Of a stretch of DNA of 57,792 nt, positions 1-9,415 are shown one piece after another. The stretch's first letter is position 1, and the number at the start of each line of letters is the position of its first letter. The DNA comes from an uncultured Gammaproteobacteria bacterium (GTDB taxonomy: Bacteria; Pseudomonadota; Gammaproteobacteria; Steroidobacterales; Woeseiaceae), in assembly GCA_937899415.1 (NCBI GenBank), contig CALBPI010000085.1:1-57792 (forward strand), written 5' to 3'. The translations under genes were made by a program, and so were the position numbers. Below the pieces are notes generated by a model, which searched no databases, was not told the origin of the DNA, and saw only the letters and a list, made by a program, of their open reading frames with translations.

Positions 1-101
1 TCGCTCGCCAAGCGATCCAGGGATGGACTCGAGCGTTCCCGACAACACCCATCGGTGGTGCGGGCAGGCGGGCGTTAAGCGGGTCGTGCCGATGAACAGC
101 A

Positions 102-120
102 CGATCTCGTTACGAGATCG
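102..120. repeat. Perfect 8-bp hairpin
   Basis: CGATCTCG and CGAGATCG flank a TTA loop, giving a perfect 8-bp stem. Its right arm runs into the REP-like unit that follows. No T-tract follows on either strand, so it is not a convincing terminator. No complete gene is visible in positions 1-226. Confidence 0.5.
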
Positions 121-206
121 CCGCGGCGCTGCGCGCCTCGCGATGACGGGGCACTTTGTGCCGCCGCCAGATTGCCGCGGGGCCTGCGGCCCCTCGCAAT
201 GACGGG
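114..206 (+). repeat. Two REP-like palindromic units
   Basis: There are two units of the form GAGATnGCCGCG, then a variable GC hairpin, then CGCnATGACGGG: 114-150 and 169-206. The second has the hairpin GGGGCC-TGC-GGCCCC. The same unit returns at 25016-25190, so this is a dispersed extragenic palindrome family of this genome. The second copy ends 8 bp before the -10 hexamer of the next gene. Confidence 0.75.
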
Positions 207-214
207 TCAGCCGG

Positions 215-220
215 TATACT
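215..220 (+). promoter_or_regulatory. -10 hexamer TATACT, candidate leaderless promoter
   Basis: TATACT (5 of 6 matches to TATAAT) is followed by six bases and then the GTG start at 227. There is no Shine-Dalgarno sequence in between. Transcription would be expected to begin at or next to the start codon. No good -35 hexamer is visible; a REP unit occupies that position. Confidence 0.5.
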
Positions 221-226
221 CCGACC

Positions 227-2014
<1,788 letters not shown>

Positions 2015-2015
2015 C

Positions 2016-4364
2016 TCAGGCGCGCTCGTCGAGCGCGGCTTCGAGGCTGGCCACTTCCTGCAGGTAGACGAGAGTTTCGTCCGCTTCCTGCCAAAGCGCC
2101 TTCACGGCATCGAGCGCCTCGCGCGCCTGGCTTTCGCGGCCTAGGTCGAAGTAGGCCTGCGCCAGGCGCAAGTGCGCGAGCGCCAAACCCGGGTAGCGCG
2201 TCACGATGCCTTCGAGCCCGCTTACCGCCTCCCGGATCTCTCCAGCACGGCGCAACGTATCGTACATCTCCGCCTGCATGCTCAGGATCTCACCGCTCAG
2301 GAACACCGCAAGCCATGATGACTCGGAGCGTTCGATAGCGAGGTTGATGAGCTCTATCGCGTCGTCGGGGCGGTTTTCGTAAACAGCCGCCTTGGCGCGG
2401 TAGGAATCGGCCATAAACTGCAGGTTCGCGTTGCCGGGCTGCGTGGTGGCGAACCGCTCCACGTTGCCCAGGTTGGCGACGAACGCATCTCCCTGATCGT
2501 GTGCCGCCAGCAAGCCAGCCTTGTAGAGCGCGATGAAGTCCGTCCAGGGCGCCTGCATCGTGGCACCCAGCGCGTCGAGTTCACCGAGTACAGCTTCGGG
2601 GTCTTCGTCAAGGAAGCCCTGCTGCACGATCTTCGGTGCCGTGGCCTGGAGCGTTGTCATAAGCGGGCCCGCAAGCCGCATCATGATGGGCTCGGCCTCC
2701 GTCATGATCCGGATCGAATCGGAGTACTTGCCCCGTTGCGTGTACATGCTGCTGGCCAGCGTGTAGACGTTAATCTTCTGCTCGTCGGACAGGTCACTTT
2801 GAAGGAGCCGCGTCAGGCGGTCCTCGGCCTGCGCAAAGTCACCACGGCGCATGAGCACCGAGATGGCGCCAAGCTTGGGCTCCACGTTGCGGTCATCGAG
2901 CAGCGCAGCCTGGCGGTAGGTGTCCAGCGCCGCATCGCCGTCGCCCTTGGCGGCCTGCAGTTGCGCAAGCGCACTCAGGCCGCTCACATCGTCAGGCGCC
3001 TTTTCGGTGTACTTAAGCAGCAGCGCTTCGGCGGCGTCGATGTTGCCGAGCTGTTGCTCAATCTGCGCCGACTCCTTAAGCGTGCTGATCGCCATCGGAT
3101 TGAGTTCGCGAACGGTGACGAAGGCCGCCTTGGCCTCCTCAAGGTCCAGCGCCGTCACGATGTTGATACGCGCAAGGCGCATGAACGCCGTCTCGTTACC
3201 CGGCTCGACACGGGTCCAGGCTCGCGCGATATCACGTGCGCCTTCGAAGTCGCCGTTAATGGCCGCCTTGTTGATCCGGATCTGGTACTCGCTCGCGTCC
3301 GAAAGGCGGAAGTCGTAGCGCAGCGCTGCGTCAAACGACTGCTCCGCAAGGTCATTTCGCGCGTTGAAGTAGTGGAACATACCGATGCGGTGATGCGCCT
3401 CGGCAAACTGTGGGTCGACTTCCACCGCCTGCTGCATGAGCGCGCCACCACGCGGCGCATCCTTATCGAGATTTGCGGCAATGCGGGCCTCGGTGAAAAG
3501 CCGCAGCGCTTCAAAGTTCGGGCTCATCGACTCCGAGATCGGCAGATCGGTCATCTGTACCGAATCGCTGATGTTCTGCTCAAGCTCTTCCTGAACAGCA
3601 GCCGAGATCTCGTCGACAGACTCAAACATGGTTTCGTCCGTGAAGGTCACCTCACCCGTGACGCGCGGCTCGCCGGTCACGACATCATGCATGGCGTAAC
3701 GCAGGGTCAAGCCACCCGCCTCGGCGTCAACCAGTTCACCCCGAACGAAGTAGTTGTAGCGACGGTCGCGCGCGAGTTGCAGCTGCAACGATTGCGGTAC
3801 GCGCATGGCGTTGGCGAACCCAGACTGCACGATGTCCTGCAACAGCGAGTCGGCGTCGAACGGTGTCAGCGCCGTGAATGCCGGGCTCTCACGCAGCAGG
3901 TCCTCGGACAGGAGGATCGGCAAAATGTAGGCGTACCAGTCGGGCGCCTCGGCCGTGTTGTTGACCAGGTAGTAAGACATGATGCGCTGCGAGCTCGGAC
4001 GCGTGGTCGACGCTTCAACGAACTCCGCGTCGGCCAGCGTTGCGGCGCCAGTCGATGGCGGTGTGGCGGGCACGAGGAACACGCCGAACGCCGCCAGCAC
4101 AATATTGAACGGCACGAAGATCATCTGCGCTTTGGAGGCCTGGTCCTTGCCCGGGGCGCCATGCGTCCAGGCAAACAGCGCGACGGTAGGCAACATAACG
4201 GCCATGAACACGAAGATGTAGGTGGTCAGACGCTCGGGCATGACGAACTGCTCCGAGAGCCAGTCGCCCATCTCGATACCCAACCAGACACCGGCGATAT
4301 AAAGGCCCAGGTACTGGGGTACCCGGCGATACATCAGCTCGCCAATGAATCCGCGCTCGCTCAT
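2016..4364 (-). CDS. Membrane-anchored TPR-repeat protein
   Basis: 782 residues. The N-terminus has three hydrophobic segments (about 16-35, 45-65 and 82-100). A globular region follows (about 110-270) that resembles the part seen in CadC/adenylate-cyclase-associated TPR proteins which binds nothing obvious, and then a long run of TPR-like helical pairs (about 290-770). There is no DNA-binding or cyclase domain, so it is not a CadC regulator. The likely role is protein-protein interaction at the inner membrane; the partner is unknown. The start is the only ATG before the membrane segment. It is convergent with the ABC exporter, with one base between the stops. Confidence 0.7.
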   Translation of the reverse strand: MSERGFIGELMYRRVPQYLGLYIAGVWLGIEMGDWLSEQFVMPERLTTYIFVFMAVMLPTVALFAWTHGAPGKDQASKAQMIFVPFNIVLAAFGVFLVPATPPSTGAATLADAEFVEASTTRPSSQRIMSYYLVNNTAEAPDWYAYILPILLSEDLLRESPAFTALTPFDADSLLQDIVQSGFANAMRVPQSLQLQLARDRRYNYFVRGELVDAEAGGLTLRYAMHDVVTGEPRVTGEVTFTDETMFESVDEISAAVQEELEQNISDSVQMTDLPISESMSPNFEALRLFTEARIAANLDKDAPRGGALMQQAVEVDPQFAEAHHRIGMFHYFNARNDLAEQSFDAALRYDFRLSDASEYQIRINKAAINGDFEGARDIARAWTRVEPGNETAFMRLARINIVTALDLEEAKAAFVTVRELNPMAISTLKESAQIEQQLGNIDAAEALLLKYTEKAPDDVSGLSALAQLQAAKGDGDAALDTYRQAALLDDRNVEPKLGAISVLMRRGDFAQAEDRLTRLLQSDLSDEQKINVYTLASSMYTQRGKYSDSIRIMTEAEPIMMRLAGPLMTTLQATAPKIVQQGFLDEDPEAVLGELDALGATMQAPWTDFIALYKAGLLAAHDQGDAFVANLGNVERFATTQPGNANLQFMADSYRAKAAVYENRPDDAIELINLAIERSESSWLAVFLSGEILSMQAEMYDTLRRAGEIREAVSGLEGIVTRYPGLALAHLRLAQAYFDLGRESQAREALDAVKALWQEADETLVYLQEVASLEAALDERA

Positions 4365-4606
4365 CCGATTAACCTGTGCCCTGCCACCCGGGACCGGGTG
4401 TCCTGCGTCAATCCGCTAACATACGATTTACCTGTGACAACGACAAGCGCGTATTGCTCCGTAAGTTAGACAAACTTTCTCGATTTATCGGGGTCCAACG
4501 GCGCCGCCAGCCAAACCGTCCTCAGGTCCCGCTTCACACTTCTTATGGGACGTCGTGCACACCCGCGCGGCATACTCGTTTCTGACCGCTCCGTCTGCTC
4601 ACCCCG

Positions 4607-5293
4607 ATGAACCACCGCCTGCTACTCATTGACGACGACGAACAGCTCGTGACGATGCTCGCCGAGCTGCTGCGTCTTGAGGACTACGCCGTCGAAACCG
4701 CACCCGACGGACGCGCGGGCATCGCGGCGCTCGACGCCACAGCCCCCGACCTCATCGTGCTCGACGTCATGATGCCGGGTATGGACGGGTTCGAAACGCT
4801 GGCCGCCATCCGCAACCGCAGTCGCATACCGGTTCTCATGCTGACCGCACGCGGGGAGGTCGATGACCGCATCAGTGGTCTCGAAGCCGGCGCCGACGAC
4901 TACCTCGCCAAGCCGTTCAGTCCCCGCGAGCTGCTGCTGCGCATTGGCGCGATCCTGCGTCGCGGGACAGCAAGCGACGACGAGGTGCTCGAGTTCCACG
5001 GGGTGGCGCTCGACCCGGGCAACATGCGCGCCAGCATCGGAGGCGAATCAGTCGCACTCACGGGCGCGGAACTGCGCGTGCTCGAGGGTCTGCTGCGCGA
5101 AGCCGGCCACGTCGCTTCACGGGATGCGCTCACGCAGTTTGCACTGGGCCGCAAACGTACCGCCTACGACCGGGCACTCGACACACACATCTCGAACCTG
5201 CGCCAGAAGCTCGGCGGCGAAACGGCACCCGTTGAAATCCGCAACGTGCGTGGCGCGGGCTATGCGCTGCTGCCGCGGGAGCCCGCGGCGTGA
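4607..5293 (+). CDS. OmpR-family response regulator, CpxR-like
   Basis: 228 residues. The receiver domain has acidic residues D9-D11, phosphoacceptor D53 (in VLDVMMPGMDG), T80 and K102 (in AKPF). The C-terminal winged helix (about 130-225) is of OmpR type and ends in the usual RNVRGAGYAL. It forms an operon with the histidine kinase: the stop and the kinase start overlap by 4 bp (GTGA). The layout is that of CpxR, a regulator of envelope stress genes; a Spy/CpxP-like gene lies 3 kb downstream, which supports this but does not prove it. No clear ribosome binding site precedes the ATG. A possible -10 (CATACT) lies at 4571-4576. Confidence 0.85.
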   Translation: MNHRLLLIDDDEQLVTMLAELLRLEDYAVETAPDGRAGIAALDATAPDLIVLDVMMPGMDGFETLAAIRNRSRIPVLMLTARGEVDDRISGLEAGADDYLAKPFSPRELLLRIGAILRRGTASDDEVLEFHGVALDPGNMRASIGGESVALTGAELRVLEGLLREAGHVASRDALTQFALGRKRTAYDRALDTHISNLRQKLGGETAPVEIRNVRGAGYALLPREPAA

Positions 5294-6642
5294 ACAGCGT
5301 TTTCTGGAAAATCTTCCTGTCGTTCATCGTCATGCTCGCGGCGGTCGGCGCGATCACGGTGCATGTGAGCTTCTACCTGGCCGGGCAGCGCGCGGCATCG
5401 ATCAACGAGCTCAAACGCATCGACGTTCAGCGCGACGCCGAGGCCGCACTGGTCGACGGCGGGCGCGAAGGCTTCGCGAGATGGCTGCGGCGTGATGCCG
5501 GTCTGCCCCTGACGAAGACGATTTTTCTCATCGACGAGACCGGCGACGAGATCCTCGACCGCAAACTGCCTGCTGAAACCAAGATGGCTTTTGGCCGCCT
5601 CAAGAAAAGCGGCCGGCTCAAGTCGAGCAAACGCGTGCCGAAGGTCGTCGACGCCGATGGCAACGTCTATCTGTTTCTGTTGGGGCCGGGCCGACCACCG
5701 GCCATGGGTGTATTCGCGACGCCGGGCGTCAACCGCGTCGTGCTTGTACTGGCATTGCTGGTCACGGCCACGGTCTGCTTCCTGTTGACGCGTTACCTCG
5801 TCGCACCGCTCACGCGTGTGACTCGCGCCGCCGAGGCGCTGGCGGACGGCAAACTCTCCGCTCGCGCTGGCGCCGAAGCCTACCGTCATGACGAGCTGGG
5901 TCGGCTCGCCGCCCAGTTCGACGACATGGCCGACGCGCTGCAACGTCAGATGCAGACGCGCCAGGACCTGCTCCGAAACGCCTCGCACGAACTCCGCTCG
6001 CCGTTGGCACGCATCCAGGTCGCGCTCGAGCTCGCGCGCCGCCAGCCCGACGCCATCACCGAGCAGCTTGAGCGCATCGAGCGTGAGGCCGAGCAGATGG
6101 AAGCGCTCACCGCGCAGATGCTCAATCTGGCGCGGGCGCAATCCGACGCGGCCAGCGAGGAGACCGACGTCGATCTCGCAGAGCTCCTGCAGCAGATTGT
6201 CGACGACGCCTGCTTTGAGGGCGCGCCCAGAGACCGCGATGTGCAACTCGACACACACGGCGACGCGCTCGTGTTGCGCGGCCATCCTGAGCTACTCGCG
6301 AGTGCCATCGAGAACGTCGTGCGCAATGCGCTGCGCTTCACACCCGAGGGCAGCCAGGTCGACGTCGATCTCGTGCGCGAGAATGGCCACGCTTTGATCG
6401 CGGTGCGAGACAGTGGCCCGGGCATCCCCGAAACCCTCATCGCGCACATCTTCGAGCCCTTCTTCCAGGGTCAATCCAAAGCCGGTACGGCGGGTGTGGG
6501 ACTGGCCGTCAGCAAGCAGGTCGTAGACCTGCACGGCGGCACCATGCGCGCGCGCAACCGCAGCGAAGGCGGGCTCGAGGTCGAGATCCGCCTGCCGCTC
6601 ACGGGCGATCAGGACACGAGTACGAGCGCCGCGAACGCGTAG
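5290..6642 (+). CDS. Sensor histidine kinase, CpxA-like
   Basis: 450 residues, inner membrane. One transmembrane helix lies at about 7-30, a periplasmic sensor region at about 31-153, a second helix at about 155-176, then HAMP. The H-box NASHELRSPLARIQ places the phosphorylated histidine at residue 233. The N-box carries N346 in VVRNALRF, and the G-boxes DSGPGIP and GVGLAVSKQ follow. It is complete and coupled to the response regulator by a 4-bp overlap. Its last 34 bp overlap the 3' end of the convergent yeiH-type gene. Confidence 0.87.
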   Translation: MNSVFWKIFLSFIVMLAAVGAITVHVSFYLAGQRAASINELKRIDVQRDAEAALVDGGREGFARWLRRDAGLPLTKTIFLIDETGDEILDRKLPAETKMAFGRLKKSGRLKSSKRVPKVVDADGNVYLFLLGPGRPPAMGVFATPGVNRVVLVLALLVTATVCFLLTRYLVAPLTRVTRAAEALADGKLSARAGAEAYRHDELGRLAAQFDDMADALQRQMQTRQDLLRNASHELRSPLARIQVALELARRQPDAITEQLERIEREAEQMEALTAQMLNLARAQSDAASEETDVDLAELLQQIVDDACFEGAPRDRDVQLDTHGDALVLRGHPELLASAIENVVRNALRFTPEGSQVDVDLVRENGHALIAVRDSGPGIPETLIAHIFEPFFQGQSKAGTAGVGLAVSKQVVDLHGGTMRARNRSEGGLEVEIRLPLTGDQDTSTSAANA

Positions 6643-7607
6643 ACCGCGATAATCAGGGTCTGCGCGACCATCGCGCCGATGGGCGCCACACCGACGGTGA
6701 CGAGCCCCCTGAGTGAGGTCTTCACGCCCAGCGCGGCCACAGCCACGACCAACAAAATCCCCGACGCGCGCCGCAATGGATCGACGATCAGATCGGGCAA
6801 CAGCCCCGTGCTGTTGAGCGCCACAAGCACCACGAATGCGATGAGGAAGAGCGGCAGCGGCGGCGGCTTGCCGCCCGCCTGGTCGTTGCGACGGTGGAAC
6901 ATCCAGGCGATGACAGCCACAGCCGGCACCAGGCAGGCCACACGAATCAGCTTGACGAGTGTCGCCGTCTCACCCGCGAGCGGCGAGATGATGTAGCCGG
7001 CGCCCACGACCTGGGCAACATCGTGAATAGATGCGCCCAAAAAGATCCCAGCCGCGACATCGCCCCAGCCCAGCGATTGCGTAAATACCGGGTAGGCGAC
7101 CATGGCCACGGTAGAGAGCGCGTTGACGCCCACGACCGCGAGAATGGCCTGCTTGTCCGTGCTGTCGCTGCGCGGCAACACGGCCGCAATCGCGAGCGCA
7201 GCAGACGCGCCGCAGATGGCAACGGCACCGGCTGTCAGGATCGAGAATGTGCGCGACAAACCGACCCAGCGCGCAAACCAGTAACCGCCCACGAGCGTCA
7301 CCGCGACGCTGCCCACGGCAATAAGGGCAGTTCCCCAACCCAGTGCCTGCACCTCGCCCAGCGTGATCCGCAATCCCAACAACGCCACGCCGATACGCAG
7401 TATGCGACGGCCGCTGAACTCGATCCCGGGTTTGATGCGCGGGTGATCCATGACCCCATGGCACGCCATACCGATAATCAGCGCATAGACCATGACGGGG
7501 CCACCGACCGCGCCCGACAAGGCATAGGAAAAAGCGGCGACGCCCACCGCCAGCAGCGTGCCCGGGGCGAATCGCAGGACGCCCTGCGTCAGGGAGTTAG
7601 CGGACAC
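6609..7607 (-). CDS. YeiH/UPF0324-type membrane protein (putative sulfate exporter family)
   Basis: 332 residues, almost entirely hydrophobic, with about ten predicted membrane helices. The segment ICGASAALAIAAVL and the stretch GASIHDVAQVVGAGY are typical of the YeiH/PSE family, putative anion (sulfite or sulfate) exporters whose substrate is not well established. It starts with GTG at 7607 inside the end of the uridine kinase gene (11-bp overlap), so the two are probably translationally coupled. A 34-bp overlap with the convergent kinase gene is unusually long for this window. Confidence 0.75.
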   Translation of the reverse strand: MSANSLTQGVLRFAPGTLLAVGVAAFSYALSGAVGGPVMVYALIIGMACHGVMDHPRIKPGIEFSGRRILRIGVALLGLRITLGEVQALGWGTALIAVGSVAVTLVGGYWFARWVGLSRTFSILTAGAVAICGASAALAIAAVLPRSDSTDKQAILAVVGVNALSTVAMVAYPVFTQSLGWGDVAAGIFLGASIHDVAQVVGAGYIISPLAGETATLVKLIRVACLVPAVAVIAWMFHRRNDQAGGKPPPLPLFLIAFVVLVALNSTGLLPDLIVDPLRRASGILLVVAVAALGVKTSLRGLVTVGVAPIGAMVAQTLIIAVYAFAALVLVS

Positions 7608-8223
7608 CGGGCAGGTCGCAGCAGAAGCGAACCATCTGCTCGAGCGCGTCGTCGCCGTTCAGCGCGTCCTGGTCGAACACTGTGTTGGCGAAGCGCGCCG
7701 AGGGCTCGACGAAACGCTGGTGCATGGGCTCGACCTGTTGCTCGAACTGCGCGATGACGTTGTCGCGCTCGCGGCCGCGCTCTGCGACGTCCCGAGCGAT
7801 ACGGCGTTCGAGCCGTGTGTCCGCGTCACATTCAATGAACACGCCGTAGTCGATGACGCGGCGCGCGACGGCGCTCGCGAGAATCAGGATGCCGTCGACA
7901 AGCACCACGGGTCGCGCGGGCACGGCACGCACTTCGTCAGTGAGTCGCTCATGGCGCGCGAAGTCGTAACGCGGCGACTCGATGTCGTTGCCCTGTTTCA
8001 GACGCGCGAGGTCACGGGCGAGGTAGTCGAAGTCCAGCGCGTCGGGGTGGTCGAAGTTGAACGCCAGGTTGTCGACCTGGGCCTCTGGGCGGCTGTGGTA
8101 GTAGTCGTCCTGGAGCACCACGGAACAGGTGTCGCCGCCCAGTGCGTCGCGAAGACGGCGCAGCAGCCGGGTCTTGCCCGAACAACTGCCGCCGGCGATG
8201 CCGATGATCGTGACCGAATCCAT
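7597..8223 (-). CDS. udk: Uridine kinase
   Basis: 208 residues from the ATG at 8223. It phosphorylates uridine/cytidine in pyrimidine salvage. The P-loop is GIAGGSCSGKT at about residues 8-18, followed by QDDYYH, the nucleoside-site NFDHPDALD, and PVVLVDGILIL, all hallmarks of the family; the length is normal. An in-frame TTG 42 bp upstream would add a poorly hydrophobic extension, so the ATG is preferred. There is no strong ribosome binding site. It is the first gene of a pair with the YeiH-type gene. Confidence 0.85.
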   Translation of the reverse strand: MDSVTIIGIAGGSCSGKTRLLRRLRDALGGDTCSVVLQDDYYHSRPEAQVDNLAFNFDHPDALDFDYLARDLARLKQGNDIESPRYDFARHERLTDEVRAVPARPVVLVDGILILASAVARRVIDYGVFIECDADTRLERRIARDVAERGRERDNVIAQFEQQVEPMHQRFVEPSARFANTVFDQDALNGDDALEQMVRFCCDLPGVR

Positions 8224-8257
8224 GCGCCGCGCATTGTCACCGAGCACAAGCGCGGAC

Positions 8258-8298
8258 GCCAACAAAAAGCGGCCGCCCCGTCGCCAGAGCGGCCGCTT
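8258..8298 (-). terminator. Rho-independent terminator after the Spy-like gene
   Basis: AAGCGGCCGC (8267-8276) pairs perfectly with GCGGCCGCTT (8289-8298). On the minus strand the stem is followed by a T-rich run (TTTTTGTTGG). It lies 33 bp after the stop of the minus-strand gene at 8331, so it should end that transcript before udk. Confidence 0.8.
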
Positions 8299-8330
8299 CG
8301 GGTCCTTCGGAACCCTTGGGGAGGCGGTGC

Positions 8331-8771
8331 TTAGCCCTCGCCGCGCAGCTCTGCGCGCTGCTCTTGCTTTAGCTTCATCTGTTCCTTCTTGTGCTGGGCG
8401 CGCATCTTGCGCTTGGCCTGCATCTCATCAAAGGTCGCCTGCTGATCGGCGTCGAGCAGCGCGTAGATCCGCTCACTGGTCCGGTTGTGCAGCTCCTTCA
8501 TGGCCGTCTTGGCCTGGTCTTTCTGGTTCAGCGTGTAGGTGTCGCCGATGCTCTGCTTTTCGGCACGCGCTTCCGCGAGGATCTGCTCGACGTCTGCGGC
8601 CTGTGCATCGCTGAGGCTCAGTTTCTGGGCCAGTTTCGCGGCGTGCTTGGCCGGGTCGGCGCCCAGCGGGTCCTTGTGCTTGCCGTGGCCACCAAAGGCC
8701 GCGCCGGAGAGCAGTATCAGGGCCAGCGAGGCCACGGCTGCTACGGCGGTGAGTTTCTTGTCGTTGGTCAT
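8331..8771 (-). CDS. Spy/CpxP-like periplasmic stress protein
   Basis: 146 residues. Start at ATG 8771, chosen because an ideal site TAAGGAG lies six bases upstream. A signal peptide occupies about residues 1-27 (ending near GAAFG), and the mature protein is charged and helical. It contains two LTxxQ-like motifs, LSDAQ and LDADQ, the mark of the Spy/CpxP family of periplasmic chaperones and repressors of CpxA. It ends in a Lys/Arg/Gln-rich helix. A terminator follows. The nearby CpxRA-like pair is a plausible regulator. Confidence 0.72.
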   Translation of the reverse strand: MTNDKKLTAVAAVASLALILLSGAAFGGHGKHKDPLGADPAKHAAKLAQKLSLSDAQAADVEQILAEARAEKQSIGDTYTLNQKDQAKTAMKELHNRTSERIYALLDADQQATFDEMQAKRKMRAQHKKEQMKLKQEQRAELRGEG

Positions 8772-8923
8772 GGTCTGCTCCTTAAAAACGAGGGTGCCTG
8801 CGTTCGAGGCAGATTTAGTCTGCACCCGCCGCTCCGCAAGTTGTGTCGGGCTTCGTCAAGATTCGTCAAGCCTGCCGCGCCCTGCTAGCCTGCGGCCTCT
8901 CGCCCTGCCCGGAGACGCTGCCC

Positions 8924-9364
8924 ATGCAGTACCTGCACACGATGATCCGCGTCAGCGACCTCGACGCTTCACTGGATTTCTATTGCGACAAGCTCGGGCT
9001 GGTCGAGGTCAATCGCTATGAGAATGAGGGCGGCCGCTTCACGCTGGCCTTTCTGGCCGCACCCGAGGACGTCGAGCTCGCGCTTGAGCGCAAGGCACCG
9101 CTCATCGAGCTGACCTACAACTGGGATACCGAGGACTACTCGGGTGGCCGCAACTTCGGGCACCTGGCATTTCGGGTCGACGACATTTACGGCCTCTGCC
9201 AGCGCCTCGCAGATGCCGGTATCACGATCAACCGGCCACCACGCGACGGGCGAATGGCCTTCGTTCGCTCCCCTGACGGCATTTCCATTGAGTTGCTGCA
9301 GAAGGGCGCGTCTCTGGCTCAGGCCGAGCCCTGGGCCTCGATGGAGAACACGGGCAGCTGGTAG
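8924..9364 (+). CDS. gloA: Lactoylglutathione lyase (glyoxalase I)
   Basis: 146 residues. It converts the methylglyoxal-glutathione hemithioacetal to S-lactoylglutathione. The start [10 protein letters not shown] and the segment [10 protein letters not shown] match the E. coli-type enzyme closely. The four metal ligands are all present: H5, E62, H80 and E123. ATG 8924 is preceded by GGAG nine bases upstream. Upstream codons in the same frame lack conserved sequence. It stands alone: divergent from the Spy-like gene and 51 bp before the M48 gene. Confidence 0.9.
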   Translation: MQYLHTMIRVSDLDASLDFYCDKLGLVEVNRYENEGGRFTLAFLAAPEDVELALERKAPLIELTYNWDTEDYSGGRNFGHLAFRVDDIYGLCQRLADAGITINRPPRDGRMAFVRSPDGISIELLQKGASLAQAEPWASMENTGSW

Positions 9365-9388
9365 CTGCGGGCCGCTGCCGCCCTCGGC

Positions 9389-9394
9389 TACACT
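9389..9394 (+). promoter_or_regulatory. -10 hexamer TACACT before the M48 operon
   Basis: TACACT matches TATAAT at 5 of 6 positions and lies 21 bp before the ATG at 9416, whose GGGGGAG site falls between them. No good -35 hexamer is visible at 16-18 bp spacing. The likely first gene of the transcript is the M48 lipoprotein. Confidence 0.4.
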
Positions 9395-9415
9395 TGCAGT
9401 ACGGGGGAGAACAGC

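Noticed and set aside
1-78. Possible tail of an upstream gene ending at TAA 76-78
   Set aside because: Only 25 codons are visible and they show no conserved content, so it cannot be told from chance.
4386-4400. Hairpin CACCCGG-GA-CCGGGTG as a terminator
   Set aside because: It lies between two divergent gene starts, with no T-run on either side.
2499-4469. Long open frame antisense to the TPR protein
   Set aside because: It is a GC-rich shadow frame: no ribosome binding site, composition of Arg/His/Val-rich shadow type, while the opposite strand has membrane helices and TPR repeats.
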